This document shows, one piece after another, positions 28,896-37,837 of a stretch of 64,000 bases of DNA (its first letter is position 1; every line of letters starts with the position of its first letter). The translations under genes were made by a program, and so were the position numbers. The notes beneath the pieces were generated by a model, which saw only the letters and a program-made list of their open reading frames with translations, ran no database searches and had not been told where the DNA came from. This DNA is from PMG-095 sp037200885. GTDB lineage: Bacteria > Myxococcota_A > Polyangia > Polyangiales > Polyangiaceae. The DNA is taken from NCBI GenBank assembly GCA_037200885.1, contig JBBCIN010000001.1:1178001-1242000 (forward strand). The letters are read 5' to 3'.

Positions 28896-29258
28896 ACTGG
28901 GGGGATCTCCGCGCTAAGGGACGCGACGCACTCTTGGGTTGACCGTTCGAACGGGGCGGCGCGCGTAGGCAATCTTTTCCGAGCCCATAAGACGTACCAG
29001 CTACTCCGTGGCTCAGCAATCTCGCGGCGCCACCTTCGACGACAAGAACGATCGTGGCGGCGCGTTCCCACCGAGCCGCACTGCAGTCGGGTGGGAAATC
29101 ACGCCGCCCGCTGTAATTCGTGGCGCGGTGCGCTAGCGAGACTCTGAGAATCGCAAGTCGCGCATTGTAGGCGCGGCTCCGAGTCGGCTTCAGTGTGACG
29201 GCCCGGTGCGCAAGTCCGAGCCGTCACCAAACGGCAGTTGTCGCCGCGACCCTCTCAC
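28896..29258 (-). other. Intergenic region between esterase and PEBP-like genes
   Basis: About 360 bases upstream of the esterase gene and downstream of the PEBP-like gene. It must hold the esterase promoter, but no clear consensus was found. No gene, RNA or repeat was recognised. Confidence 0.35.
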
Positions 29259-30404
29259 TCAGTGAAGGCACATGTTCATCGAGCCGCTTGCGCCGCCAGA
29301 GCCGCTCGAACCGCTTGCGCCGCCCGAGCCGCTGGCTCCGCTTGAACCGCCGGCTCCGCCTTTGCCGCCCGAGCCGCTGGCTCCGCCTTTGCCGCCCGAG
29401 CCACTGGCTCCGCCCGAGCCACTAGCTCCGCCCGAACCGCTGGCTCCGCCCGTCCCAGCGCCGCCCGGGAGCATTGCCTTGGTACACGGGAACTCCGCTG
29501 CATCGGGCGGAACGAACGTCGCGGCCCATGCCTTGGACGTGCCGCGATATTCGGCGACGGCGATGGCGTCGAGGGACTCGATGTAGTGCCCCATGTTCAC
29601 CACCCAGTTGCTGCCCGCTACTGGCATGCCGGTGGTGGCGTCCAGATCCGGCGCTGGGAGATCATCCAGCTTGGCGGTTGGTAACGCGTAGAGCGTGAAC
29701 GCATAGCTGTCGAGCGTCAGGGCGCACATGAACATCGGGGCGTCCCGAAACGGGTTGGGGCAGGGCGTGAAGAAGCCGTATGAGCCGAGCGTCGACCACT
29801 GATGAGCGCCAAGCACCTCCGCCGAAGCGTAGCTGCCCGTCATCTTTCCCGGCAGCCCAATGACAGTCGGCGGGATGTCCCACATCACCCAGTGGTAGCC
29901 ATATTTTTCCGTGGTTTTATCGCCATCCGAGAGAATCGAAATATCCTTGAAGACAGCTGCAAAACTCAGGGTGCCTGCGGGCACGCCGGTCCATGAGAAT
30001 GCGGGAGAGTCGCCCGTGCCGAAAGCCTTCCCGTCACACGTCATGCTCGCCGGAATCTCACCGCAGTAGGGGAAGTCCGGACTGGTGATCGTGAGCCCGG
30101 GGTCCCCTTTCTGCTGTGACGCGATGGTGCTGCACATGTTGTGCGGAGTGACCGGGGGAGCGACGCATGCGGCACCGGCCGAACCCGCTGCGCCAGCGGT
30201 GCCAGCCGAACCCCCGCTCGTGCTTGTGCCACTAGAGCCGGCGCTGGTGCTTGTGCCGGCCGTGCCGGAGCCGCCTGAGCCGCCGCTGGGGGTCGTGCCG
30301 GCGGGGCTGTCCGACGAACAGCCGAGCAGGGGCGTCGCTGCGACCAAGGGGATCCCCCAAGTTGCGAGGTGGAAGTAAGTTATCCTAAATGTAGTTCTCA
30401 TCAT
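29259..30404 (-). CDS. PEBP-like (YbhB/YbcL, Raf-kinase-inhibitor-like) lipoprotein
   Basis: 381 residues. Lipoprotein leader ATPLLGC (Cys about 29), then a Gly/Ser/Thr linker to about residue 80. The central domain (about 100-310) is of the YbhB/YbcL family: ITSPDFPYCGEIPASMTCDG, SPAFSWTGVPAGTLSFAAVF, the YHWVMWDIPP segment with the ligand-pocket His, and TLYALPTAKLDD. The C-terminal 70 residues are perfect and near-perfect GASGSGG repeats, seen at DNA level as a GC-rich short repeat at 29280-29460, ending MNMCLH. Function of bacterial PEBP-like proteins is not well defined; ligand binding at the cell surface is inferred. Confidence 0.8.
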   Translation of the reverse strand: MMRTTFRITYFHLATWGIPLVAATPLLGCSSDSPAGTTPSGGSGGSGTAGTSTSAGSSGTSTSGGSAGTAGAAGSAGAACVAPPVTPHNMCSTIASQQKGDPGLTITSPDFPYCGEIPASMTCDGKAFGTGDSPAFSWTGVPAGTLSFAAVFKDISILSDGDKTTEKYGYHWVMWDIPPTVIGLPGKMTGSYASAEVLGAHQWSTLGSYGFFTPCPNPFRDAPMFMCALTLDSYAFTLYALPTAKLDDLPAPDLDATTGMPVAGSNWVVNMGHYIESLDAIAVAEYRGTSKAWAATFVPPDAAEFPCTKAMLPGGAGTGGASGSGGASGSGGASGSGGKGGASGSGGKGGAGGSSGASGSGGASGSSGSGGASGSMNMCLH

Positions 30405-30714
30405 TTGCAGATCCTCTCCAAGGCGGAAACGGGCAGCGCCAGATCATCCCAGTTGGCCCCCGCACGTTCCTGCAGTTCCGGTTTCGGGAAGGCTTCCTCC
30501 GACATTGTGACTACGAGACCCGCTGCGACCCATATTGCCGCTCGCTGTCACTCCGCCGATCACCTCGTATTCGAAGTTCGCTGAGATGCCCTGCGCCCGA
30601 CACGCTTGTGCGTTGCGCGCCCACAAGCGACCTTGCCGCCGGGGATCGACTGTTTCAAGCCGCCCCGCGCTGCGATGAGCGCGGCGCGTAGGAGCTGCTA
30701 TCAACTAGTGTACG
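30405..30714 (+). other. Intergenic region between divergent genes
   Basis: About 310 bases between the PEBP-like lipoprotein (minus) and the LacI-type sensor protein (plus). It must contain both promoters. An 86-codon minus-strand frame (30704-30444) is present but has no family resemblance or clear ribosome binding site and was not accepted as a gene. Confidence 0.35.
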
Positions 30715-32472
30715 GTGTTTCGTTCCCTCACGAAGCTCGGCGCTCACGCCTCCACCATCGCCTATCTGGCCGACGGGTTCCTCGACCCTTATCAAGTCGA
30801 GATCGTGCAGGGGCTGCTGGAAACGGCGCATTCCGGTGGGGCCAACCTGCTGTGCTTCGTCGGCGGGCCGTTGCGCCGTGACCCGCAGAGCAGTGATGGT
30901 CGGCAGGCGGTATACGACCTCGCGACCAACGCCGTGTGCGATGGCTTCGTGATTTCGGGCACGGGGTTAAACCACGAAGTGGGTACCGCGGGGCTGCTCG
31001 ACTTTTGTAAGCGTCTAGGGCGCGCGCCTGCCTGCACCGTGGGAGTTCGGGCGGAGGGGGTAGTGACGGTCAATCCCGACAACGAGCGCGGCATGGAGCG
31101 GATCGTGGGTCACCTGATCGAGGGTCACGCCGCCAAGCGGATTGCGCTCGTGCGCGGTCCTCGACATAACGATGAGGCGGAAGCGCGCGAGCGGGCGTTT
31201 CGGTCCGCACACAATCGGCATCGCCTACCCGTCGACGAGAAGCTCATCGTGGAGGGAGACTTCACGTTTGAAAGCGGCGGCGCTGCCGTGGCTGAACTGA
31301 TTCGAATTTTGGGGAGCTCGATCACCGACCTGGACGCCATCGTAGCCAGCAATGACCGGATGGCGATTGGCGCGCTGTTGGCGCTGCACGAGCGAGGGTT
31401 ATCGGTCCCGGGCGACCTTGCCGTGACCGGATTCGATGACATTGCCGAGGCCGAACTGACCCACCCGCCGCTCACCACCGCGCGCCAGGCGATGCCACGT
31501 CTGGGGCGAGAAGCGATGCGCCTCGTGCTCGAACAAGTTCAGCACGGCACGAAGGCGGCAAGCCAGGTACTCGACGTGGAGATGGTTCTGAGGCGCTCGT
31601 GCGGCTGTAGTGGGCTTGCCGCGAGTCGCAGCTCGCTCTCGCTCGACGCGCCGGGGTTCGGTCATCTGGGAGGAGGTTTGCTGTTCCACCGGGAGCGCAT
31701 CCAGCTCGAGCTCACGCGAGTTTCGCGGGGAACGTTGGGCGCGGGCGGGCGCGGATGGGAGCAGCGGCTCTTCGCGAGCATGGCCGATGCGCTGCAGCAG
31801 AGCGATGACAGCGTGTTCCTCAATACGCTTCAGGCGCTCGCCGAACGGGTTTTACGCGGCACGAATGAGCTCAACCGCTTGGATGAAGTCATCCAGGTGC
31901 TTCGGCAGCAGCTGGTCCCACTATTTGGCGAGACGAACCGGGCGGCACGTGAGCAGCTGGAGGCGTTGATTCACGTCTCGCGCACGATGCTGTTCGAGAT
32001 GTCGCTTCGGGCGATGCACAACGATCGGATCGGTCTGCTCCGTTGGAATCACAACATTGCCGCGATCTGCAACGGACTTTCCTGTGTCTCCGACTACGCC
32101 GAACTGCAGGCGGCGATTCGAAGCAACCTTCCCCTGCTCGGTATCCGCGGCGCATTCGTCGCCCTCTACGATCCGAAGGATGCACAGCAGGCCCGACTCC
32201 TGTGCGCCTTCGACGGGGATACGGACCTGAGTCGCTTTCACGGCCAGGCCTTTGCTCGGCGCGCCCTGCTACCGAAAGCGCTCGCGAATGCGCCGGGGCA
32301 GCACGGTCGTTCCTATACGGTCCAAGCCCTGGTTTGGCGCGGTCAGATGCTGGGTCACTTGTTATTACAGTTAGAGCTCGACAGTTTGCCGGTAACCGGG
32401 GCACTCGCAGCGGCGATCGCCGGTGGCTTGCAACGTGCGACGCCAGCGGGCTCTCCGCCGTCGTCGGCGTGA
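30715..32472 (+). CDS. LacI-type periplasmic-binding-like sensor protein without DNA-binding domain
   Basis: 585 residues from GTG 30715. It starts directly with a LacI/PBP1 ligand domain (about 10-290): IAYLADGFLDPYQVEIVQGL, DGFVISGTG, ERGMERIVGHLIEGHAAKRI, VASNDRMAIGALLALHERGL and VTGFDDIAEAELTHPPLTT. No helix-turn-helix precedes it. A Cys cluster RRSCGCSG (about 297) is followed by helical segments (about 340-430) and a GAF-like C-terminal domain (about 440-570). Related proteins in other bacteria join such a sensor to a GGDEF domain; here there is no output domain. It probably senses a sugar or similar ligand in the cytoplasm and acts through a partner protein. Confidence 0.7.
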   Translation: MFRSLTKLGAHASTIAYLADGFLDPYQVEIVQGLLETAHSGGANLLCFVGGPLRRDPQSSDGRQAVYDLATNAVCDGFVISGTGLNHEVGTAGLLDFCKRLGRAPACTVGVRAEGVVTVNPDNERGMERIVGHLIEGHAAKRIALVRGPRHNDEAEARERAFRSAHNRHRLPVDEKLIVEGDFTFESGGAAVAELIRILGSSITDLDAIVASNDRMAIGALLALHERGLSVPGDLAVTGFDDIAEAELTHPPLTTARQAMPRLGREAMRLVLEQVQHGTKAASQVLDVEMVLRRSCGCSGLAASRSSLSLDAPGFGHLGGGLLFHRERIQLELTRVSRGTLGAGGRGWEQRLFASMADALQQSDDSVFLNTLQALAERVLRGTNELNRLDEVIQVLRQQLVPLFGETNRAAREQLEALIHVSRTMLFEMSLRAMHNDRIGLLRWNHNIAAICNGLSCVSDYAELQAAIRSNLPLLGIRGAFVALYDPKDAQQARLLCAFDGDTDLSRFHGQAFARRALLPKALANAPGQHGRSYTVQALVWRGQMLGHLLLQLELDSLPVTGALAAAIAGGLQRATPAGSPPSSA

Positions 32473-32493
32473 GATAGCAACGCGCTGGGCGCC

Positions 32494-32768
32494 TCACCCG
32501 CGCGCGAAGCGGGATACGAGAAGCGTTCCAATGGGCACACCGAGGCCGGTGCAAGGATCAGGTCCTATTCTTGCTCGATAGAAGCCATTGTCCATCGTTG
32601 CCGTGGGTGGCCCCTCGGTGGCAACTAGGGGAGTCGTTGGACCCTCCTCACCAAAACGGTGAGTGGTCGGTCCTTCCTCGCCGAAGATAAATGTGGTCAC
32701 GCCTTCCTCACCGATCGCTGCCGTGGTGTGACCGGACCGGCGGGAGAATTCTCACTCTGATTGGCCAA
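32494..32768 (-). CDS. Plesiocin-like graspetide precursor peptide (5' frame broken)
   Basis: The minus strand encodes four consecutive ten-residue repeats: TTAAIGEE, TTFIFGEE, TTHRFGEE and TTPLVATE, joined by GV, GP and GP, then GPPTATMDNG and a 30-residue tail to TGA 32494. TTxxxxEE is the core motif of plesiocin-type (group 2) omega-ester peptides, in which Thr hydroxyls are joined to Glu side chains by an ATP-grasp ligase. The frame is open from 32751; its only start codon is GTG 32700, inside the repeats. A likely leader, MANQSENSPAGPV from TTG 32768 with AAGGAG 11 bases upstream, runs in another frame, so one base appears missing near 32727-32730. A RimK-type ATP-grasp gene lies divergently at 33071. 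Confidence 0.72.
32614..32727 (-). repeat. Four 30-bp coding repeats of the graspetide core
   Basis: Units start at 32727, 32697, 32667 and 32637 on the minus strand, exactly 30 bases apart, each encoding Thr-Thr-x4-Glu-Glu (last unit Thr-Glu) plus a two-residue spacer. Between units the middle four codons vary while the Thr-Thr and Gly-Glu-Glu codons are kept. This is diversification around fixed crosslinking residues. Confidence 0.75.
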
Positions 32769-33070
32769 CTTGTTCTTCACTCCTTGTTGAACGTCTCGAT
32801 CGTCATTTACAGACTCTACCTCACCGTCAAAGACCAATATCCCATCTCGATGTTTGCTTCGAGGCAAAGTCCGCCCGATCGAATGGATGACTGTTCAGAG
32901 ATAGCCACCTTGCCAGGGCGTCAGTGTCTTGAGGTGCGAATCGAGCAAGGCTGCAACATGCTGGCACGTTGCCTGTGTTGCTCAATTGGTGACTATTGTT
33001 CAGATATGGTGATTGGCTATGCTCCGGATTCCTGGGTGGCTCCGCAACACAACGTGACGGCGCAGACACA
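32769..33070 (+). other. Divergent region between graspetide precursor and ATP-grasp genes
   Basis: About 300 bases, poorer in G and C than the flanks. It holds AAGGAG at 32780-32785 (minus strand) for the precursor and presumably both promoters. ATG 32806 on the minus strand opens a nine-codon frame (MTIETFNKE) that would join the leader frame if one base were added; it may be the true precursor start. No other gene was recognised. Confidence 0.4.
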
Positions 33071-33964
33071 GTGAGCAACTTGAAAGCAGAAATACTGATC
33101 GCGGGCGGTGACACCGACCCGAACTTGAGCACGCTGACGAATCGCCTATCGGCGAGAGAGGTCCGGCAGGGGACCCTCCTCGTCAGTACCCATGCGCACC
33201 CGCGGTTATCCTGGGAGCTCAATTCGGACACTCTTCTCATCAACGGAGAGCCGCGCAGACCGCGCGATGTTCGTTCGGCACGACGTGTTTACCGCGCTGC
33301 GCGAACAGCGGCCCGAGGGCAACTTCCGCGCGCTGGCGTGGTACAGCGCGGTGACAGGATGGGCGCTGGCCCATCCTGAGGTGCGGATACTCAATCGGGG
33401 CAGCGCGCTTCACTCGACCAATAAGGTCCATGTGCTGCACGTTGCGCGCGCCGTCGGCCTACTGATCCCATCCACTCGAGTGACCAATGATTTTCGAGCT
33501 CTGAGCGCGTCACGCGACGCACGCATCGCGAAGCCAATCAACGGCGGCGACTACGCTCGTGATTTGAGTGACGCGATGGCGCCCGCCGAGCCGCGCGAGG
33601 GTGCTCTTGCCGCCCGGCCATCGTTCAAGAGCGGCTGGTCCCACCTGAAGTGCGCATCTACGCAGTCGCTGGAAAATTCCTCGCTTTCCAACTGGTCGCT
33701 GACGCGCTCGACTACCGGTCGACTCCATCCTGCCAGGTCCTCGTCTATCCACTGTCCAAGCTCGAGGCAGGGTTGCTCGAGCGGCTCGCCGCGTTGATGG
33801 CCGCCCTTCAAATGGACTTCGGAGCTGCGGACTTCAAAATGTCTCCGACGACCGGACGGCTCTGCTTCTTGGAAATCAACAGTGGTCCCATGTTCGCCGC
33901 CCTCGATGCGGTGAGCTCGAACAGCGTCAGCGACGCGATCATCGATTTCCTCGATGCAGCGTAG
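33071..33964 (+). pseudogene. RimK-type ATP-grasp ligase, graspetide-maturase-like, with two frame breaks
   Basis: Three adjoining frames give one ATP-grasp protein of about 297 residues. Frame one (GTG 33071 to about 33265) gives AEILIAGGDTDPNLSTL and SWELNSDTLLINGEP. Frame two (about 33265-33620) gives MFVRHDVFTAL, FRALAWYSAVTGWALAHPEV, NKVHVLHVARAVGLLIPSTR and ARIAKPINGG, the ATP-binding Lys strand. Frame three (about 33622-33964) gives VQERLVPPEVRIYAVAG, FGAADFKMSPTTGRLCFLEI and NSGPMF with the metal-binding Glu and Asn. These are RimK/MvdD-type features. With the TTxxxxEE peptide next door, ester or amide crosslinking of that peptide is the likely role. No residues are lost at either break, so each is a single-base change or assembly error. 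Confidence 0.75.
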
Positions 33965-34084
33965 CCGGGCTCGAACCAAAGAGGCTTGCCGGCAAAGCCA
34001 TCTTCCCGGAGGAGCGATAGCCGGCGGGGCTACCTGCGCCGCGTGCATGTAGTACACTCCCGGCAGATCGAGCCGGAGAGCCTC

Positions 34085-35158
34085 ATGCGAGATAACTTAG
34101 TGCGTAGATTGATTCTGGGCGTTGCGTTCGGGATCGCCGGCTGCCAATCGCAAGACAACACGGCCCCTGGCGATGCGGGTTCAGGGGGCAGCAATGCAGT
34201 GGCCGGACATACGGGCGCTAGCGCTTCTGGTGCCGCCGGTGCAAGTGGCAACACCAGCGTCGCTGGGACCAGTGCCGTGGCCGGGAGCGGAGGCAGCATG
34301 GCAGGGTCGACCGCTGGGAATAGCGCAGCCGCCGGAAGCAGCTCGGGCAGTGGAGGAAGTGCTGGCGTCCCGAGCGGTGGCAGCGGTGCAGCTGCTGGCA
34401 GCGGAGGGATCAGCACATTGGGCGGAGCCGCCGGGGTCGGCGCGGCGGGTACTGCGGGAACCGCCGGCATGGCCGGCGCCTCGACTGACCCGCCATGCCC
34501 GCCCGCTACCCCGAAGTCCGGCGGCAAACAGTACTGCTCCCCGCCTGCCAATGGCAGTGCGGGCGGCAACTACAGCTACGACCTCTGGTCGGATGGCAAA
34601 GGCACCGGGTGCATGAGCGTGTATGGGGTCGATGCCGCGTTCAAAGCCAATTGGATGAACGTCGGGGACTGGATCGCCCGTGTCGGGCTGTCATTCGACA
34701 AGAGCAAGACGTACGATCAACTCGGCACGTTTTCATCGGACTTCGCCTACACGATGTCGGGCATCACGACTGGCGGCTTTGGGAACGTGGGCATCTACGG
34801 CTGGACCGTGAATCCGCTGCATGAGTTCTACATCGAAGAAAACTGGCTCGGAAAACCACCCAACTTCACCAAGGTGGCAAGCTTCACGATCGAGGGTGAG
34901 GGCACCTACGAAGTGATGACCAACACGCAAACGAATCAGCCCAACATCACGGGCACCAACGCAACCTTCGTGCAGTATTGGAGCGTGCGGTCGACGCCTC
35001 GCCAGTGCGGCCACATCTCCATATCCAAACACTTCGACGAGTGGAAGAGCCTGGGACTCGAGCTCGGCAAGATGGAAGAAGCCAGAATCAGCGTCGAGGG
35101 ACAGAACAATACGGGAACCATCGATTTTACGACGGCAACGCTGGTGGTCACGAAGTAG
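34085..35158 (+). CDS. GH11 endo-1,4-beta-xylanase, lipoprotein
   Basis: 357 residues from ATG 34085. Lipobox FGIAGC (Cys20) and a Gly/Ala/Ser linker to about 135. The GH11 jelly-roll runs from about 160: NYSYDLWSDGKGTGCMSVYG, FKANWMNVGDWIARVGLSF, VGIYGWTVNPLHEFYIEENW with nucleophile Glu247, a YWSVRSTPR thumb-like segment, ISISKHFDEWKSLGLELG, and the acid/base Glu338 in RISVEGQNNTG. The family hydrolyses xylan internally with retention. The lipid anchor and flexible linker imply display on the cell surface. It follows the graspetide ligase by 120 bases but shares no obvious function with it. Confidence 0.9.
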   Translation: MRDNLVRRLILGVAFGIAGCQSQDNTAPGDAGSGGSNAVAGHTGASASGAAGASGNTSVAGTSAVAGSGGSMAGSTAGNSAAAGSSSGSGGSAGVPSGGSGAAAGSGGISTLGGAAGVGAAGTAGTAGMAGASTDPPCPPATPKSGGKQYCSPPANGSAGGNYSYDLWSDGKGTGCMSVYGVDAAFKANWMNVGDWIARVGLSFDKSKTYDQLGTFSSDFAYTMSGITTGGFGNVGIYGWTVNPLHEFYIEENWLGKPPNFTKVASFTIEGEGTYEVMTNTQTNQPNITGTNATFVQYWSVRSTPRQCGHISISKHFDEWKSLGLELGKMEEARISVEGQNNTGTIDFTTATLVVTK

Positions 35159-35378
35159 TTTCGGCCATCGCGCCCCGATCGGGTGAAGGGCAGGGGAGGC
35201 GATGCGCCCGACATGACCTCCGAAGTAGCGTCGCATCGAAACCTTTTTTTCCGCGAACGCACAGAGCGGGCAGGTGCTCGAGCGCGTGGTCCGCGGCAAC
35301 GGCTGAATTGGCGATCCTTCCTGCGTGCCATTTTTGCTTCGGGATCTCCGCCTGGTTCGTCGTAGCCTGGCCACTCAG

Positions 35379-37796
35379 ATGGCCTCATCGATCCGCCCGG
35401 CGCGCGTCCCTCGGCTTTCTCTCGTCCTGATCGCCTGCGCGCTGCTCCTCGTCGTCGCCTGCGGCGCACCTCAGGCGGCAACTCTGTCGATGCCGCTTCG
35501 GGTCGACTACGACCTCTTGGACACCGTCCCGGCCGTGCCGATCGATTACGAGTCGCAAGTGCGGCCCATTTTGGAGAGCCGCTGTGTCGTGTGCCACGGC
35601 TGCTATGACGCGCCCTGCCAACTCAAGCTCTCGGCGTTCGAAGGCATCGCGCGCGGCGGCAGCAAGGAGGTGGTCTATGACGGCGGCCGCATCACTGCCG
35701 CTGATCCGACGCGCTTGTTCATCGACGCACTGACCACCGCGGAGTGGCGCGGCAAAGGCTTTCATCCGGTGCTCGCAGAGGGCGTGACCGGCGTGACCGA
35801 CACGTACGGCCACCTGAACGGCTCCGTCCTTTATCGCATGCTGCGGCTCAAGCAACTCCACCCGCAGCCCCTCACGGGTCGGCTCCCGCCGGGTGTCGAC
35901 GTTGCCCTCGATCGCAAAGCGAGCTGTCCGACCCTCGCGGAGTTCGACGACTACGCGCGCAAGCACCCTGATCAAGGCATGCCCTTCGCGCTGCCCAACC
36001 TCGACGCCCAGCAGTATCAGACGTTGGTGTACTGGCTCGCGCAGGGTGCGCCGCGGCAGGCACCTTCTGCGGTGGACCCGGCGGCGACGGAACAGATCGC
36101 GTCTTGGGAGCAGTTCCTGAACGGTCAGAGCCTGAAAGAACGCCTGGTTGCCCGCTACGTATACGAACACCTCTTTCTCGCCGATCTGCACTTCGAGGGC
36201 CAGGGACCGCGCAGTTTCTTTCAGCTCTTGCGTTCGAAAACGCCGCCGGGTCAGCCCATCGTGCCGATCGCGACGCGGCGGCCCTATGGCGATCCCGGCG
36301 GGCTCTTCTTCTATCGTCTGCGCCCGCAGCAGGGCAGCGTGGTCGCCAAGAACCACCTGCCTTACGAACTGTCGCCAGCCCGCCTGCAGTGGCTGCGCGA
36401 GCTGTTCTTCACCTCCGACTATGCCGTGAACGCGCTGCCGAGCTACGCGCCAGAGGTCGCCGCGAATCCTTTCCGGGCGTTTGCGGCGTTGCCCGTTCGC
36501 TCTCGCTACCGCTTCCTCCTGGAGGACGCGCGCTTCTACATCGAGGGCTTCATCAAGGGCCCCGTCTGCCGCGGCCAAGTGGCACTGAACGTGATCGAGG
36601 ACCGTTTCTGGATCATGTTCTTCGATCCCGACTCGCCGCTCGCCTCCAATAGCGACTACATCGACCAGCTGGCCGAGTATCTGGCGCAGCCGACCGAGAT
36701 GGAAGACAACTTCCGTCTCATCAGCAGCTACGGACACTATCTGAAGCTCGAAAATCGCTATCTCGAGGCTCGACGCAAGGCCGCTCGCTTGGCGTTTCCG
36801 CAGCCCCTCGATCGCGCCCTCGGCCTGATCTGGAATGGCGGCGGCACCAACCCGAACGCCGCGCTCACCGTCTATCGCCATTACGACAGCGCTTCGGTCG
36901 ACTACGGCCTCGTGGGGGAGCCAAGCCAGACGGCGTGGTTTTTGGACTACCCGCTGCTCGAGCGCATTCACTACCTACTGGTGGCCGGCTTCGACGTCTA
37001 CGGCAACGTCGGCCATCAGCTCAACACGCGGCGGCACATGGACGTCTTGCGGATGGAGGCCGAAGACAATTTCCTGGCGTACTTGCCGGCGAAGGTACGA
37101 AAGCCGATCCACGACAGCTGGTACAAAGGGATCCGCAGCGGAGACGGAGCCGACATCGCGCCCTGGTGGATGAATGTCGAGTTCGTGACCGGCTATCAGA
37201 CGGCCACACCGCAGCAGGAGCTCTACGATCACGTGGCAGCGCGCCTGGGCCCTCTTTCGAAACCGTCCATCCCGAGGCCCTGCGCGGGGCAGGATTGTGA
37301 CTCGGAGGCGCACCAGGCCGGCGTCGTCCGCGCTGACCAAGCCATCGACAAGCTGTCCCGCATGCACGGCAAGATCGTCGAATTCTTGCCGGACGTGGCC
37401 TTCGTTCGCGTCGAGTTGGGGGGCGCCCCGGAGGCGGATTTGGCCTACACGCTGCTCAGCGACAAAACCTACGACAACGTGTCCTCGATGTTCTCCGAGC
37501 AAAAGCCCGGGGATCGCCGTGACGCGAGCGGGGACCGGCAGACCGTCTTGCCCTGGCTCGAGGGCTCCTACCCGGAGTTCTTCTTCGTCGTTCCGCTTGC
37601 CGACGTCGAGAGCTTCGTCGCTCGCTACGACGGAATTCAGAATCGCAACGACTACGAGCGCTTCACCGCTCGCTTCGGCATCCGACGCACCAACCCCGCG
37701 TTCTGGAAAACCGCCGACTGGTTCAACGCACAGGCGTTGCGAGAGCAACCCGTGCGCGCCGGCATCCTGGATCTGAATCGATACCAGAACCGCTGA
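35379..37796 (+). CDS. cti: Fatty acid cis/trans isomerase
   Basis: 805 residues from ATG 35379, close to the family's usual 760-780 plus leader. Leader LVLIACALLLVVAC with possible lipobox Cys28. A cytochrome-c-type haem motif CVVCH lies at 69-73 within the conserved ILESRCVVCHGCYDAPCQLKLS region. Later blocks (YGDPGGLFFYRLRP, FYIEGFIKGPVCRGQVALNVIEDRFW, GNVGHQLNTRRHMDVLRMEAE) are family-typical. The periplasmic enzyme turns cis-unsaturated membrane fatty acids into trans without moving the double bond, stiffening membranes under solvent or heat stress. It is monocistronic and converges with the secreted protein at 37838. Confidence 0.92.
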   Translation: MASSIRPARVPRLSLVLIACALLLVVACGAPQAATLSMPLRVDYDLLDTVPAVPIDYESQVRPILESRCVVCHGCYDAPCQLKLSAFEGIARGGSKEVVYDGGRITAADPTRLFIDALTTAEWRGKGFHPVLAEGVTGVTDTYGHLNGSVLYRMLRLKQLHPQPLTGRLPPGVDVALDRKASCPTLAEFDDYARKHPDQGMPFALPNLDAQQYQTLVYWLAQGAPRQAPSAVDPAATEQIASWEQFLNGQSLKERLVARYVYEHLFLADLHFEGQGPRSFFQLLRSKTPPGQPIVPIATRRPYGDPGGLFFYRLRPQQGSVVAKNHLPYELSPARLQWLRELFFTSDYAVNALPSYAPEVAANPFRAFAALPVRSRYRFLLEDARFYIEGFIKGPVCRGQVALNVIEDRFWIMFFDPDSPLASNSDYIDQLAEYLAQPTEMEDNFRLISSYGHYLKLENRYLEARRKAARLAFPQPLDRALGLIWNGGGTNPNAALTVYRHYDSASVDYGLVGEPSQTAWFLDYPLLERIHYLLVAGFDVYGNVGHQLNTRRHMDVLRMEAEDNFLAYLPAKVRKPIHDSWYKGIRSGDGADIAPWWMNVEFVTGYQTATPQQELYDHVAARLGPLSKPSIPRPCAGQDCDSEAHQAGVVRADQAIDKLSRMHGKIVEFLPDVAFVRVELGGAPEADLAYTLLSDKTYDNVSSMFSEQKPGDRRDASGDRQTVLPWLEGSYPEFFFVVPLADVESFVARYDGIQNRNDYERFTARFGIRRTNPAFWKTADWFNAQALREQPVRAGILDLNRYQNR

Positions 37797-37837
37797 GGTT
37801 TGCGGGCCGGCCCGGCCGCCCCAACGAGAAAACCGAC

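Noticed and set aside
30444..30704. A small minus-strand gene between the PEBP-like and LacI-type genes.
   Set aside because: No ribosome binding site, no recognisable domain, and it occupies the expected promoter region.
32614..32727. The 30-bp repeats as a CRISPR array.
   Set aside because: Units are contiguous without spacers, code for a regular peptide motif and vary inside the repeat.
32691..33074. A 127-codon plus-strand frame with several Cys near the graspetide locus.
   Set aside because: It begins antisense to the TTxxxxEE repeats and has no family pattern; the minus-strand reading explains that DNA better.
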